From Sulfuricurvum sp. PC08-66 (GTDB taxonomy: Bacteria; Campylobacterota; Campylobacteria; Campylobacterales; Sulfurimonadaceae), in NCBI GenBank assembly GCA_000830255.1, contig JQIT01000003.1:186001-250000 (forward strand): a stretch of DNA of 64,000 bases. The letters are read 5' to 3'. A program made the translations under genes and the position numbers. Numbering within the stretch: the stretch's first letter is position 1; every line of letters begins with the position of its first letter. Shown here piece by piece: positions 18,824 to 27,870 of the stretch. Under the pieces are notes generated by a model. The model had not been told where the DNA came from, did not search any database, and worked only from the letters and a program-made list of their open reading frames with translations.

Positions 18824-20344
18824 ATGAAACACTCACAATCCGCCACACTTGTAGCACATCACGCTTTTAATGTCAGCGTAGAGGCCTCCTTCACCAAGGG
18901 TCTACCCAATTTCACCATCGTAGGATTGGCATCGTCGGCTATCCAAGAATCCAAAGAGCGCGTCAAATCTGCCCTGCATTTCATAAATTTCAGTTTTCCT
19001 CCGTTACGCATCACGCTCAATCTCTCTCCTTCAGATTTGCAAAAAGATGGCACCCATTTCGATTTACCTATTGCACTGATGATTGCCCTGCAAAAAAGCA
19101 GTGTCGATTTGAGTGGATGGGCAATTTTCGGAGAGCTAGGACTCGATGGTAGTATCAAGAGCACCGATGGAATGTTCGCACTCATTCTCTCCTATGCGAT
19201 GCAAAATCCCAATGCTCGCATTTTGGTACCTCTCTCCATCGCACCTAGTTTGGCGGTCATTCCGCGTATTACGATATTTGGTGCATCGAACCTACAAGAG
19301 GCGATAGATTTCTTGGAAGAGCGCATTTCTATTGCACCCACACCCCCTAGTAAACTCATGGCAAAAGTACACACGCTACACGGCAACGATTTTTATCATC
19401 CAATCTCCACACATGCGCACGAAGATTTCGCCGATGTACGAGGGCAAAACGTCGCCAAACGTGCCGCGCTCATCGCTGCAGCAGGCAATCACAACCTTCT
19501 TTTAGAGGGCAACCCTGGAAGCGGTAAAAGCATGATTGCCAAACGTATTCCTACGATTATGGCACCGCTCTCGCATGAAGAGCTACTCACCGTAGCCAAG
19601 CTTCATGCCCTAGAGGGCAAAAGTGCACGCTTCGATGCTGTGCGTCCTTTTCGCTCACCCCATCACACAGCAACAGCGGCCTCAATTTTTGGGGGTGGTA
19701 GCAGTAAATCACGTATTGGGGAGGTAGGTTTAGCGCATTTGGGCGTACTCTTTTTCGATGAACTTCCACACTTTGGCAAACCTATCCTAGAAGCACTTCG
19801 CGAACCTCTCGAAGATAGACGCATCAATATTGCGCGCGTCAATACCAAAATCACTTACGAAACCAACTTCATGTTTGTAGCGGCGATGAATCCCTGTCCA
19901 TGCGGCAATCTGCTCAGTACCACCCAAGTGTGTCGATGTACGCAACTTGAAATTACGCGCTATCGCAATCGCCTTAGCGACCCCTTTTTGGATCGTATAG
20001 ACCTCTACGTCACCATGCAAGAGAGTCGCCCTCAAGACAAAAGCGAGACCAACTCTCAGGTGATGCAAGAGGCAGTTTTACGCGCTTTTGAGGTGCGACA
20101 AGCACGCGGACAAAGAGAACCTAATGCCAATCTCAATGCACACGATGTAGGGCGTTTTTGCGCTATCGATGCAGAGGGAGAGTCTCTGCTTTTGCAAGCA
20201 TCGCAACGCTATGGACTCACCGCACGTAGCCTCGACAAAATCATCAAGGTAGCACGTACCATTGCCGATATCGAGAAACACGACCAGATTCAAAAGAGCG
20301 ACCTCCTAGAGGCACTGAGCTATCGACGAAGAGCCTCAACCTAA
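18824..20344 (+). CDS. comM: ComM/YifB-family AAA+ helicase (Mg-chelatase-like)
   Basis: A 506-residue protein. The N-terminal ChlI-type domain (FTIVGLASSAIQESKERVKSAL) is followed by an AAA+ module with Walker A GNPGSGKSMIAKRIP, FRSPHHTATAASIFGGG and Walker B LGVLFFDELPHF, then a C-terminal lid domain. ComM is a hexameric helicase that extends branch migration during recombination in natural transformation. A CxCxn-type cysteine cluster (NPCPCGNLLSTTQVCRC) is retained. Start chosen at the only good ATG; no ribosome-binding site is visible and a leaderless start is likely. Confidence 0.93.
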   Translation: MKHSQSATLVAHHAFNVSVEASFTKGLPNFTIVGLASSAIQESKERVKSALHFINFSFPPLRITLNLSPSDLQKDGTHFDLPIALMIALQKSSVDLSGWAIFGELGLDGSIKSTDGMFALILSYAMQNPNARILVPLSIAPSLAVIPRITIFGASNLQEAIDFLEERISIAPTPPSKLMAKVHTLHGNDFYHPISTHAHEDFADVRGQNVAKRAALIAAAGNHNLLLEGNPGSGKSMIAKRIPTIMAPLSHEELLTVAKLHALEGKSARFDAVRPFRSPHHTATAASIFGGGSSKSRIGEVGLAHLGVLFFDELPHFGKPILEALREPLEDRRINIARVNTKITYETNFMFVAAMNPCPCGNLLSTTQVCRCTQLEITRYRNRLSDPFLDRIDLYVTMQESRPQDKSETNSQVMQEAVLRAFEVRQARGQREPNANLNAHDVGRFCAIDAEGESLLLQASQRYGLTARSLDKIIKVARTIADIEKHDQIQKSDLLEALSYRRRAST

Positions 20345-20468
20345 TCTTCACAATCTAATCATAATAATTAATGTAAAAATAAGTTTTTAACCTACTCTTT
20401 CGCACTTATTTAAATCTCAATTAAATTAACTATATTACGGCGTTAAACTCTACCCACAAGGAAATTTT

Positions 20469-21938
20469 GTGCAACTATTACACAAGACTATTGCACCGCT
20501 GGATACCCTCAAAACGTTGCTTCGCAAGGGTGGACTCAAACTCAAGCTCGTTGGGTTTACTGTCTTGCTCATTGTGACCACCGTTATAGCCATTAGCTCT
20601 ATCACTATCGATTTGATGACAGGTGTTTTGGAAAAAAAGGCTATAGAAGTTGCTACAAGCTCGATTGAACGTATTGCAGATTTCTCCTCTCATGCGCTTT
20701 TGGAACGAAGCTACGAAAACCAACTCAACCTCGAAGAGATGATTACCCAAATGCGCCAAGAGGGTATCGAGGGATTCTTGGATATCTCCATCTATGCTAA
20801 AACCAAAGAGCAAAATCTCTCAACTTTTATTTATCAAGCAGGCTTTGGTCAATACAGCGAAGGTGCACTGCTAGAAGATGCTCGCTTAGTCGAGAAACTA
20901 AACGCTATTACTTCTGATACGCTCTTTTTTGACAGTGTCGTCTATACGCAAGATGAAAAACAGTACCAAGCCTATCGCTTCGTACGTCCTATACTCTATA
21001 TGTTCCAAAACCGTCCCATCGTACTTGGTGTTGCGATTTTGCACTATGACAAAGCGGCCATTAGCGGTGTTATCGAGCGCATCATTAGCGTATCGACATG
21101 GATTGCGGTAGGGGTAGTAGTACTGAGCATGATTCTCGTCTATTTTGCAGGAACACGCTTCACACGCCCAATTTTGACGATTGCCAATGCTGCGACGCAA
21201 GTCTCCAACGGTAATTTACATATCGATTTGAACATCCATACCAACGATGAGATAGAGGAGCTTGCGCTTCGATTTAATCGCATGGTCGAGGGGCTACGTG
21301 AACGCGAAAAGATGCAGAAATTTGTCTCTAGTTCGACCATGAGCATGATTCAAGAGGATTCCAAACGCCAACTAAGCCTTGGCGGTCAATACCAAACCTT
21401 GACCTTTTTGTTTACCGATATTCGTGGTTTTACCGCCATGAGTGAGACCAAAAGACCTCAAGAGGTTGTGGAAATTATCAATTTCTATCTGGACATGCAG
21501 TCACAAATTATCAAAGAGTATGGCGGTGATATCGATAAATACGTCGGGGATGAAATCATGGCATCTTTCGCAGGTGAAGAGGGCGTAGAAAGAGCGGTAA
21601 GTGCCGCTGTAACCATTCAAAAACAAATTTTGCATCACAACCAACTACGCAAAGCCAAAGGCGCTACAACGTGTGAAGTAGGTATTGGTATCAATCATGG
21701 AGAGGTTATCGTAGGCAATATTGGCTCTCAAGACCGTATGGATTTTACCTCCATAGGCTCTGTGGTCAATCTCGCGGCGCGTCTATGTGCCAATGCCAAC
21801 AAAGGTCAAATTCTTATCGAAGAGAAGACCTATGAAATGGCTCACACCACTTTTGAGGCACAGCCCGAAGCTCCTATTAACGTGAAAGGCTTTAGCAAAC
21901 CTGTGCCTATTATCTCTATTACCCCCAAGGAGGCATAA
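20469..21938 (+). CDS. Membrane class III adenylate/guanylate cyclase with HAMP domain
   Basis: A 489-residue protein starting at GTG 20469 behind AAGGAA. Transmembrane helices lie near 32-55 and 215-237 around a periplasmic sensor of about 150 residues. A HAMP segment (TRFTRPILTIANAATQVSNG) leads to the cyclase domain, which has FLFTDIRGFTAMSE and DKYVGDEIMASF with the two metal-binding Asp residues, and later GSVVNLAARLCANA. The base-specifying residues cannot be settled by eye, so cAMP or cGMP is open, though cAMP is more usual. The next gene, a TPR lipoprotein, follows after 1 bp and may share its function. Confidence 0.88.
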   Translation: MQLLHKTIAPLDTLKTLLRKGGLKLKLVGFTVLLIVTTVIAISSITIDLMTGVLEKKAIEVATSSIERIADFSSHALLERSYENQLNLEEMITQMRQEGIEGFLDISIYAKTKEQNLSTFIYQAGFGQYSEGALLEDARLVEKLNAITSDTLFFDSVVYTQDEKQYQAYRFVRPILYMFQNRPIVLGVAILHYDKAAISGVIERIISVSTWIAVGVVVLSMILVYFAGTRFTRPILTIANAATQVSNGNLHIDLNIHTNDEIEELALRFNRMVEGLREREKMQKFVSSSTMSMIQEDSKRQLSLGGQYQTLTFLFTDIRGFTAMSETKRPQEVVEIINFYLDMQSQIIKEYGGDIDKYVGDEIMASFAGEEGVERAVSAAVTIQKQILHHNQLRKAKGATTCEVGIGINHGEVIVGNIGSQDRMDFTSIGSVVNLAARLCANANKGQILIEEKTYEMAHTTFEAQPEAPINVKGFSKPVPIISITPKEA

Positions 21939-21939
21939 G

Positions 21940-23013
21940 ATGTTACGCGTTATTACCCCCTTTTTACTGTTGATGGGTCTCTTCTTTTTCAGTGGATGTG
22001 CTATGTGGATGCAAACACCCAAAACGACTGCTGCGAAGACCCCTCTCACGCCGCAAGAGAAGCGCACGATTTACCAAAATGTCCTCAATGAGATAGAGCA
22101 CCACTCCACAAAAGGGGATGAGTATTACAAAGAGGGCTACTACTATGAAGCGGCACGCTCCTATGAGCTGGTCAATTTTTATGAAGACAGAGCCGTAATT
22201 CCCGCCAAAAAGATTCGTGAAATCACAGAAAAAGCGCATGAGAACGGTGAATTTTTTTATAAAAAAGGGTTTGAGCTTTATACCAAAGATAAAACACAAG
22301 CACTCCGCCAGCTCAATATGATGATGCGTAACAATCCTCATCATCCCGAAGGCAAACCGCTCTATTTAAAACTCAAAAAAGAACCTGAGATTATTGCTTT
22401 TCTTCAAGCCAAAGAGCAAGCAGTACAAAATGTGTTGCAAAAAGATAGTGATATCAAGAAGATAAATGCTGTTTTAACAGATCTACTTGCCTATTCAGAC
22501 GACAGTAGCGTCGCCATCGAGGCCAAAAAAGCACTCGAAAACAAATACACCCAAAGTCTCGAAGAGGCAGTCACACTCTACAATAAACAAGCCTACCTAC
22601 AAGCTGCAACAAAATTCAAACTCATTCGTGTTGTCTACACTAATGACCCTACTGCCACCAAATATTTGGCACGTATCGACGAGAAATATGCGATTGAGAA
22701 ATTGGTCAAAGATGCCCAAAAAGAGCTATCTGCAAATGCGTATGAAAAAGCGATTGCGCTTGCAGAAAAGGCGCTCGACAAAGAGTCTGACCATGAGGAA
22801 GCACGCAGTGTGCTAGCAAAGGCAAAAGCGCTCCAAAAAGCACAAATGCCTCAACTTATCGAAGAGGCAAAAGCGCTCTATTTGCGTCAAGATTTTGAGC
22901 ATGCAAAAGCGCTCTTCCAATCTGTATTGCGCTATGACCCCGATGACAATACTTCATTGACCTATATCAAGAAAATCGAACAGCAGTTAAAAACACTAGA
23001 GAGTTTGCGCTAG
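21940..23013 (+). CDS. TPR-repeat lipoprotein
   Basis: A 357-residue protein with a lipoprotein signal peptide; the lipobox is FSGC with Cys20, followed by AMWMQ, so it is an exported lipoprotein, with inner- or outer-membrane fate unclear. The mature part is helical and TPR-like throughout (YKEGYYYEAARSYELVNFYED, NAYEKAIALAEKALDKESDH, LRQDFEHAKALFQSVLRYDP). It starts 1 bp after the adenylate cyclase gene with AAGGAG in that gene's end, so the two form one operon. It may be a periplasmic partner of the cyclase sensor, which is inference. No enzymatic motif is seen. Confidence 0.75.
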   Translation: MLRVITPFLLLMGLFFFSGCAMWMQTPKTTAAKTPLTPQEKRTIYQNVLNEIEHHSTKGDEYYKEGYYYEAARSYELVNFYEDRAVIPAKKIREITEKAHENGEFFYKKGFELYTKDKTQALRQLNMMMRNNPHHPEGKPLYLKLKKEPEIIAFLQAKEQAVQNVLQKDSDIKKINAVLTDLLAYSDDSSVAIEAKKALENKYTQSLEEAVTLYNKQAYLQAATKFKLIRVVYTNDPTATKYLARIDEKYAIEKLVKDAQKELSANAYEKAIALAEKALDKESDHEEARSVLAKAKALQKAQMPQLIEEAKALYLRQDFEHAKALFQSVLRYDPDDNTSLTYIKKIEQQLKTLESLR

Positions 23014-23030
23014 AAAAATAGAGGAGAATC

Positions 23031-23048
23031 CTAGCCCAAAAGGGCTTG
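23031..23048. terminator. Bidirectional hairpin between convergent genes
   Basis: AGCCC AAAA GGGCT forms a 5-bp stem with a tetraloop, extended by CC/GG beyond a mismatch. It sits between the convergent TPR lipoprotein and ccoG genes. There is no long T-run, so efficiency is uncertain. Confidence 0.45.
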
Positions 23049-23050
23049 GA

Positions 23051-24454
23051 CTATTTGACGCTGTTGTAAGTAACAGAATCGGGGAAGAAGAAGATGGCTT
23101 TACGCTCGATAAGGATTGTCTCCTTGGCATCGACGGCAAAGGCGTGTAGTGTCACCTCGATAGAGGTAGTTTTCTCCTCTGTATCGACCAACATTTTGTC
23201 TGTTTGAAGTATGACGGCTACCTTCTCTTTTTCACCTGCGGCTATTTTGAGTGGCGTAGTAGGACGTGCGATAGTAATACCTTCTGGAGCTATGATTTCG
23301 AAATAGAACTCATGTGCATCACCTTGCGTATTTTCGAACAAAAATTCGTAGGTATTAGAGACTATTTTTGTGCTATCACGCATCTCGATTTTGTAGGGTC
23401 TAGACTCTTTGGTGATGTTGAGTAGCATAAACTCTTTTTTGCTTCCTACAATGACCAGTGCCACCATCAAGCCCACCAATATCACCATATAGCCAATAAT
23501 TTTGGGACGTAGATAGTGTGTTTTGCCCGCTTTTTTCTCGGTCTCTTTGATAGATGACCACTCTACGAGGCTAGGTGCACCTAATTTGCCTTGTACATCG
23601 GTACATGCATCGACACACTCTAGACAGTTGATACACTCAAGTTGCAACCCTTTACGAATATCGATATGGGTAGGACATACGGTTACACACGCATTACACG
23701 CTGTACACTCATTTTGTTCGCTCAAATCTTTTTGTTTGAAGACAATTTGCTCTTTGTGTTCATTGTAGATTTTGCCGCCGCGTGTCTCGTCGTAGATAGC
23801 CATGATAGTGTCATCGTCATAGAGTACCGATTGGATACGTGAATAGGGGCAAACATAGACACAAAAATCCTCTTTGAGCTTGATGACGTCATACATCAAA
23901 AAGAGCATAATGCTTGCTTGAAATCCAAAGAGCACCGTATGCTCACTGATATTTGAGAGGTAGGCGAAATAGTTTTCAGGCGCTACGAAGAACCACAAAA
24001 AGTCAGCTGACGCTATATAAGCCAAAACTGCCCACAAGAGAATGGCAACAACTTTTTTGATTTTGTTGCCCATTTTGGACATATCTGGCTCTTGTTGTTT
24101 GTTTTTGATACGTTTGCGTAGACCCAAAAGTTTGGTCTCGATAAGGTCACGATAGATGACACGGAAGATGGTCTGAGGACATGCCCAACCACAAAAAATA
24201 CGCCCACCAAAAACCGTAATACCAAAAATACCCACGAAAAGCATGATGAGCAAAAAGGGCATCAAATAGAGCTCTTGCATGCTGAAGGTGTTGAAAAAGA
24301 GGTGCAAAGATTTGCTCTCAAAACTGAACAAGAAGAAGTGCGCGCCATCAATTGTCACAAAGGGAATACCCACTGCAAAGAGGGTAACAAATGCGTAAAA
24401 CCAATAGCGCTTGATGCGATACTCGGTTTTTTCTGGAAGGGCATTTTTTGCCAT
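23051..24454 (-). CDS. ccoG: CcoG (FixG/RdxA) cytochrome oxidase accessory ferredoxin
   Basis: 467 residues from ATG 24454, chosen because AAGGAG precedes it; the frame opens 40 codons earlier without support. An integral membrane protein with several hydrophobic helices, the NapH/NosR-like motif CGWACPQT, VYVCPYSR, and two 4Fe-4S clusters in ECTACNACVTVCP and CINCLECVDAC. A C-terminal immunoglobulin-like domain follows the last helix near residue 330. CcoG reduces Cu(II) to Cu(I) for assembly of cbb3-type cytochrome oxidase. No cco structural genes are in the window. Confidence 0.95.
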   Translation of the reverse strand: MAKNALPEKTEYRIKRYWFYAFVTLFAVGIPFVTIDGAHFFLFSFESKSLHLFFNTFSMQELYLMPFLLIMLFVGIFGITVFGGRIFCGWACPQTIFRVIYRDLIETKLLGLRKRIKNKQQEPDMSKMGNKIKKVVAILLWAVLAYIASADFLWFFVAPENYFAYLSNISEHTVLFGFQASIMLFLMYDVIKLKEDFCVYVCPYSRIQSVLYDDDTIMAIYDETRGGKIYNEHKEQIVFKQKDLSEQNECTACNACVTVCPTHIDIRKGLQLECINCLECVDACTDVQGKLGAPSLVEWSSIKETEKKAGKTHYLRPKIIGYMVILVGLMVALVIVGSKKEFMLLNITKESRPYKIEMRDSTKIVSNTYEFLFENTQGDAHEFYFEIIAPEGITIARPTTPLKIAAGEKEKVAVILQTDKMLVDTEEKTTSIEVTLHAFAVDAKETILIERKAIFFFPDSVTYNSVK

Positions 24455-24562
24455 ACCAAACTCCTTAAATTTTTGTAGTATCCGTGTCGCACACCCCATA
24501 CCGACGCGCACAACACACGATTGCCATATTCTAACGCTGCGAAGTTTAACATTGCTTGAACT

Positions 24563-24581
24563 TATGGTTATCATAACTATA
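24563..24581. promoter_or_regulatory. Palindrome in the ccoG/lapB-like divergent spacer
   Basis: TATGGTTATCATAACTATA has arms TAT-GTTAT and ATAAC-ATA around one central base, with one mismatched pair. It lies in the 207 bp between divergent starts and could be an operator for either gene. No regulator can be named. Confidence 0.3.
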
Positions 24582-24661
24582 ACTTAACTTATTTATTTGT
24601 TTTATTATGGATAAAAGGAGGCTTGGTTATAATCTTTGCCTATATTATATGAAGGATTGTT

Positions 24662-25702
24662 GTGGAAGGACTCATCATCGAGTACCAAGACCCCCTTTTT
24701 GGGCTTATTCTCTTTGTCGGGTTTATTTTCATCATTGCACTGTTGACTTATTTGTGGAGTCTCTATGCCACCAAAGAGCAGAGCAACCACATCGAGAGCT
24801 TCACGCAACGCTTCTATATCAATACTGAAAACCAAGGTCTAGACCCTCTACTTTTCAATCCACAAACCCCCAAAGAGTCTCTGTTGCTTTTGGCACAAAC
24901 CTACTTCACCAGCGGCGCATATGAGGAGGTAATCAAAATCACACTTGAACTGCTCAAGGGACAAAAAGAGTCTCTAGAGCGTCGTGATTTGTTGATGCTC
25001 CTTGCGCGTGCCTACTTCAAAGCGGGGCTTTACAAACGCTCCGAGATTGCCCTTGTTGAGCTTTTGCGCTATCACACACGTGAACCTGCGGCACTCAAAT
25101 ATTTGCTACTTATCTATGAGCGGTTGCAACGCTATGACGATGCTATCGATATCCTCGATTCGCTCGAAGAGATGCAAGAAGAGGTCGCTTTGGAGCGTAT
25201 CTATTTCAAATTTTTGAAAACTGCCCATGCGCCCAAACTCACCCTAGAAGAAAAAAGCACAAAACTTTTGGCACTGCGCCAACACCCTACGCTTTTACGC
25301 CCCATCTTTGGCTATTTGTTGCGTCACAATCCTGCCATTACGTGGGAACATCTAGACGGGGAGGTGGCCCTACAGCTTATCGATGTTCTCTATCGATTAC
25401 CCAAGGAGCAACTGCGTCAAGTGGCTCCCAAAGATGCAAAGCTTCACGCGCTTTTATGTGCCTTAGGCGCTATCGATGAGGAGGCGCAACCCACAGGAAA
25501 TTTCACCATCGATACGGTAAATGCCTTGACACCCTCCTACAAAGCACGTATCAATATCGCTTTTATTTACAGTTGCGACAATTGTAGCAGTGTCACGCCT
25601 CTCGAAAATCATCGATGCCCTAGCTGTATGCAAGCACTCTCTATGCGACTACGCACCACCCTAGCACCCAAGGATAAGCATGAAGCCTATTACGCTTTTT
25701 AG
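24662..25702 (+). CDS. LapB-like TPR protein with C-terminal zinc ribbon
   Basis: A 346-residue protein from GTG 24662 behind GAAGGA. It has one N-terminal membrane helix (GLILFVGFIFIIALLTYLWS), a TPR array (TYFTSGAYEEVIKITLELLK, AYFKAGLYKRSEIALVELL, IYERLQRYDDAIDILDSLEE), and a C-terminal rubredoxin-like metal site: SCDNCSSVTPLENHRCPSC. That order matches LapB/YciM, which in E. coli controls LpxC breakdown and lipopolysaccharide assembly. Whether the role is the same here is unknown. The last 23 bp overlap rnhA. Confidence 0.72.
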   Translation: MEGLIIEYQDPLFGLILFVGFIFIIALLTYLWSLYATKEQSNHIESFTQRFYINTENQGLDPLLFNPQTPKESLLLLAQTYFTSGAYEEVIKITLELLKGQKESLERRDLLMLLARAYFKAGLYKRSEIALVELLRYHTREPAALKYLLLIYERLQRYDDAIDILDSLEEMQEEVALERIYFKFLKTAHAPKLTLEEKSTKLLALRQHPTLLRPIFGYLLRHNPAITWEHLDGEVALQLIDVLYRLPKEQLRQVAPKDAKLHALLCALGAIDEEAQPTGNFTIDTVNALTPSYKARINIAFIYSCDNCSSVTPLENHRCPSCMQALSMRLRTTLAPKDKHEAYYAF

Positions 25703-26120
25703 TGATGGGTCAGCCTTGGGCAATCCCGGACCTGGGGGATATGGTACTATTTTGCGCTACAAAGAGTCGGTGCGTGAACTCTCAGGAGGCTTTGCGCATA
25801 CGACCAATAACCGCATGGAGCTTTTGGGCGTTATCGAGGGACTACGCGCCCTCAAAGAGCCGTGCGATGTCCATATCATCTCCGATTCGAGCTACGTCGT
25901 CAAAGGCATCAATGAGTGGCTAGCAGGGTGGCAAGCGCGCAATTTTGCCAAGGTCAAAAACCCTGACCTCTGGCGTGACTATATCGAGGTCGCTCGTCCT
26001 CATCGTATCAAAGCCTCATGGGTCAAAGGGCACAACGGTCATCCTGAAAACGAACGATGTGACACCTTGGCTCGTCAAGCCGCACAATCGATGCAAAACC
26101 AACCACAAGGAGCACTATGA
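25680..26120 (+). CDS. rnhA: Ribonuclease HI
   Basis: A 146-residue enzyme that cuts RNA in RNA-DNA hybrids. All four acidic residues are in place: Asp in LFSDGSALGNPGPGGYG, Glu in NNRMELLGVIEGL, Asp in ISDSSYVV, and Asp near the end of HPENERCDTLA, with the catalytic His in HNGHPENE. Normal length. It overlaps the LapB-like gene by 23 bp and the rnc start by 4 bp (ATGA), so it is in a coupled operon. Confidence 0.97.
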   Translation: MKPITLFSDGSALGNPGPGGYGTILRYKESVRELSGGFAHTTNNRMELLGVIEGLRALKEPCDVHIISDSSYVVKGINEWLAGWQARNFAKVKNPDLWRDYIEVARPHRIKASWVKGHNGHPENERCDTLARQAAQSMQNQPQGAL

Positions 26121-26797
26121 GCCTTCAAATTCTACAGACCCAATTGGGTTACACTTTTGCCAACGAAAAGCTCCTTATTGAAGCGCTGACGCACAAAAGC
26201 TACAAACAGCCCTACAATAATGAGCGTTTGGAGTTTTTGGGTGATGCGATTTTGGATCTCATCGTCGCAGAGTACCTCTATATGAGCTACCCTAATGCCA
26301 ACGAAGGCATCCTCTCCAAAGCACGCGCAAGCATCGTCAACGAAGAGGGGTTCACCCGCTTGGCGATAGCACTGCATTTGGGAGATTATCTCTATCTCTC
26401 CCACGCAGAGATTAACAATCACGGTCGTACCAAACCCTCACTCTTGGCCAACGCATTTGAGGCGATAATGGGCGCAATATATTTGGAAGTAGGGCTTGAG
26501 ACGGTCAAGCGTATCGTGCTAGCGCTTTTAGAAAGTCTCTATGCCAATGTCGATTTGCTTGGACTCTCCAAAGATTACAAGACTGTCCTCCAAGAGTACA
26601 CCCAAGCGCACTATGGTGAACTTCCAGAGTACCGCGTGCTCGATGCTAGTGGTCCTGATCACGACAAAACCTTCGTCGTAGGACTCTTCATCGAAGCAAA
26701 AGAGTACGCCCGCGCCCAAGGCAAAAGCAAAAAGCAAGCGCAACAAGATGCGGCACTCACCACGCTCAAAATTTTGCTGCCCAAGGAGTATGCATGA
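26117..26797 (+). CDS. rnc: Ribonuclease III
   Basis: A 226-residue dsRNA endonuclease for rRNA and mRNA processing. The signature NERLEFLGDAILDL carries the catalytic acids, ANAFEAIMGAIYLE the second acidic block, and the C-terminal dsRNA-binding domain ends ARAQGKSKKQAQQDAA. Start overlaps rnhA by 4 bp and the stop overlaps aroC by 4 bp. It could also cut CRISPR-derived duplexes in principle, but Cas12a-type effectors process their own crRNAs. Confidence 0.97.
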   Translation: MSLQILQTQLGYTFANEKLLIEALTHKSYKQPYNNERLEFLGDAILDLIVAEYLYMSYPNANEGILSKARASIVNEEGFTRLAIALHLGDYLYLSHAEINNHGRTKPSLLANAFEAIMGAIYLEVGLETVKRIVLALLESLYANVDLLGLSKDYKTVLQEYTQAHYGELPEYRVLDASGPDHDKTFVVGLFIEAKEYARAQGKSKKQAQQDAALTTLKILLPKEYA

Positions 26798-27870
26798 ACC
26801 AATTTGGCAAACGTTTCACCTTTATGACCTTCGGAGAGTCACACGGCAAGGCAATTGGGTGTATCGTCGATGGCGTACCTGCGGGCATGGCTATCGATGA
26901 AGCCTTTATCCAAGCAGAACTAGACAGACGCCGCCCAGGGCAAAACAAATACACCACCCAACGCAAGGAAGAGGACCGTGTCGAAATCCTCTCTGGCGTA
27001 TTTGAAGGCGTATCTACAGGTACACCCATCGCCATGGTCATCTACAACACCAACCAAAAGAGCGGTGACTACAGCGCTATCAAGGATATTTTTCGCCCTG
27101 GACACGCTGACTTTGGCTATTTTCACAAATACGGTCTACGCGACTATCGAGGCGGGGGTCGCAGTAGCGCCCGTGAAACAGCCGCACGTGTCGCCGCAGG
27201 AGCAATTGCCAAAATGCTCTGCCAAGAAGTGGGCATAAAGTTTATGAGTGGTGTCGTCCAAGTGGGAGGCAGTAGAGCAACCCAAATCGATTTTGCCTTC
27301 GCACAAAAAAGTGAAATTTTTGCCCTAGATGCCTCCCTCGAAGAGCACCAAAAAAGCCTCATCGACGAAGCACGCAAAAATCATGACTCCATAGGTGGTG
27401 CGGCACTGGTACGTATCCAAAACGCCCCCATTGGGCTAGGCGAACCGCTCTACTATCGACTCGATGCGGCGCTTGCAGATGCGATGATGGGTATCAATGC
27501 TGTCAAAGGCGTCGAAATAGGGGAGGGCACACGCGCATCGACACTGCACGGAAGCCAAAACAATGACGCTATTGCCCCTGAGGGTTTTGCCACCAACCAT
27601 GCAGGCGGTATTCTAGGCGGAATATCCAACGGTGAAGCTATCGATATCTATGTCTATTTCAAGCCCACTCCTTCGATATTTATCGAGCAACAGACTATCA
27701 ATACAGACCATGAAGCGACCACCTGCAAACTCGAAGGGCGACACGACCCTTTCGTCGCCGCACGCGGTAGCGTCGTCGCCGAAAGCATGGCGGCATTGGT
27801 CATCGCCGATATGCTTCTGCTCAACATGGGGCGCACACTCAAAGGGGTGAAAAATTATTATGGAAACTAA
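26794..27870 (+). CDS. aroC: Chorismate synthase
   Basis: A 358-residue FMN-dependent enzyme that makes chorismate from EPSP, the last step of the shikimate pathway. Signatures are GESHGKAIGCIVDGVPAGM, DYRGGGRSSARETAARVAAG and GGISNGEAIDIYVYFKPTPS, and RHDPFVAARGSVVAE near the end. Complete. It overlaps rnc by 4 bp and kdsD by 11 bp. Confidence 0.98.
   Translation: MNQFGKRFTFMTFGESHGKAIGCIVDGVPAGMAIDEAFIQAELDRRRPGQNKYTTQRKEEDRVEILSGVFEGVSTGTPIAMVIYNTNQKSGDYSAIKDIFRPGHADFGYFHKYGLRDYRGGGRSSARETAARVAAGAIAKMLCQEVGIKFMSGVVQVGGSRATQIDFAFAQKSEIFALDASLEEHQKSLIDEARKNHDSIGGAALVRIQNAPIGLGEPLYYRLDAALADAMMGINAVKGVEIGEGTRASTLHGSQNNDAIAPEGFATNHAGGILGGISNGEAIDIYVYFKPTPSIFIEQQTINTDHEATTCKLEGRHDPFVAARGSVVAESMAALVIADMLLLNMGRTLKGVKNYYGN

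Noticed and set aside
24455-24574. 40-residue extension of CcoG
   Set aside because: No ribosome-binding site, and Cys-rich odd composition; ATG 24454 has AAGGAG.
26117-26797. RNase III as part of a type II-like crRNA pathway
   Set aside because: It lies in a housekeeping operon, and the array has the self-processing Cas12a-type handle without a tracrRNA-like sequence.
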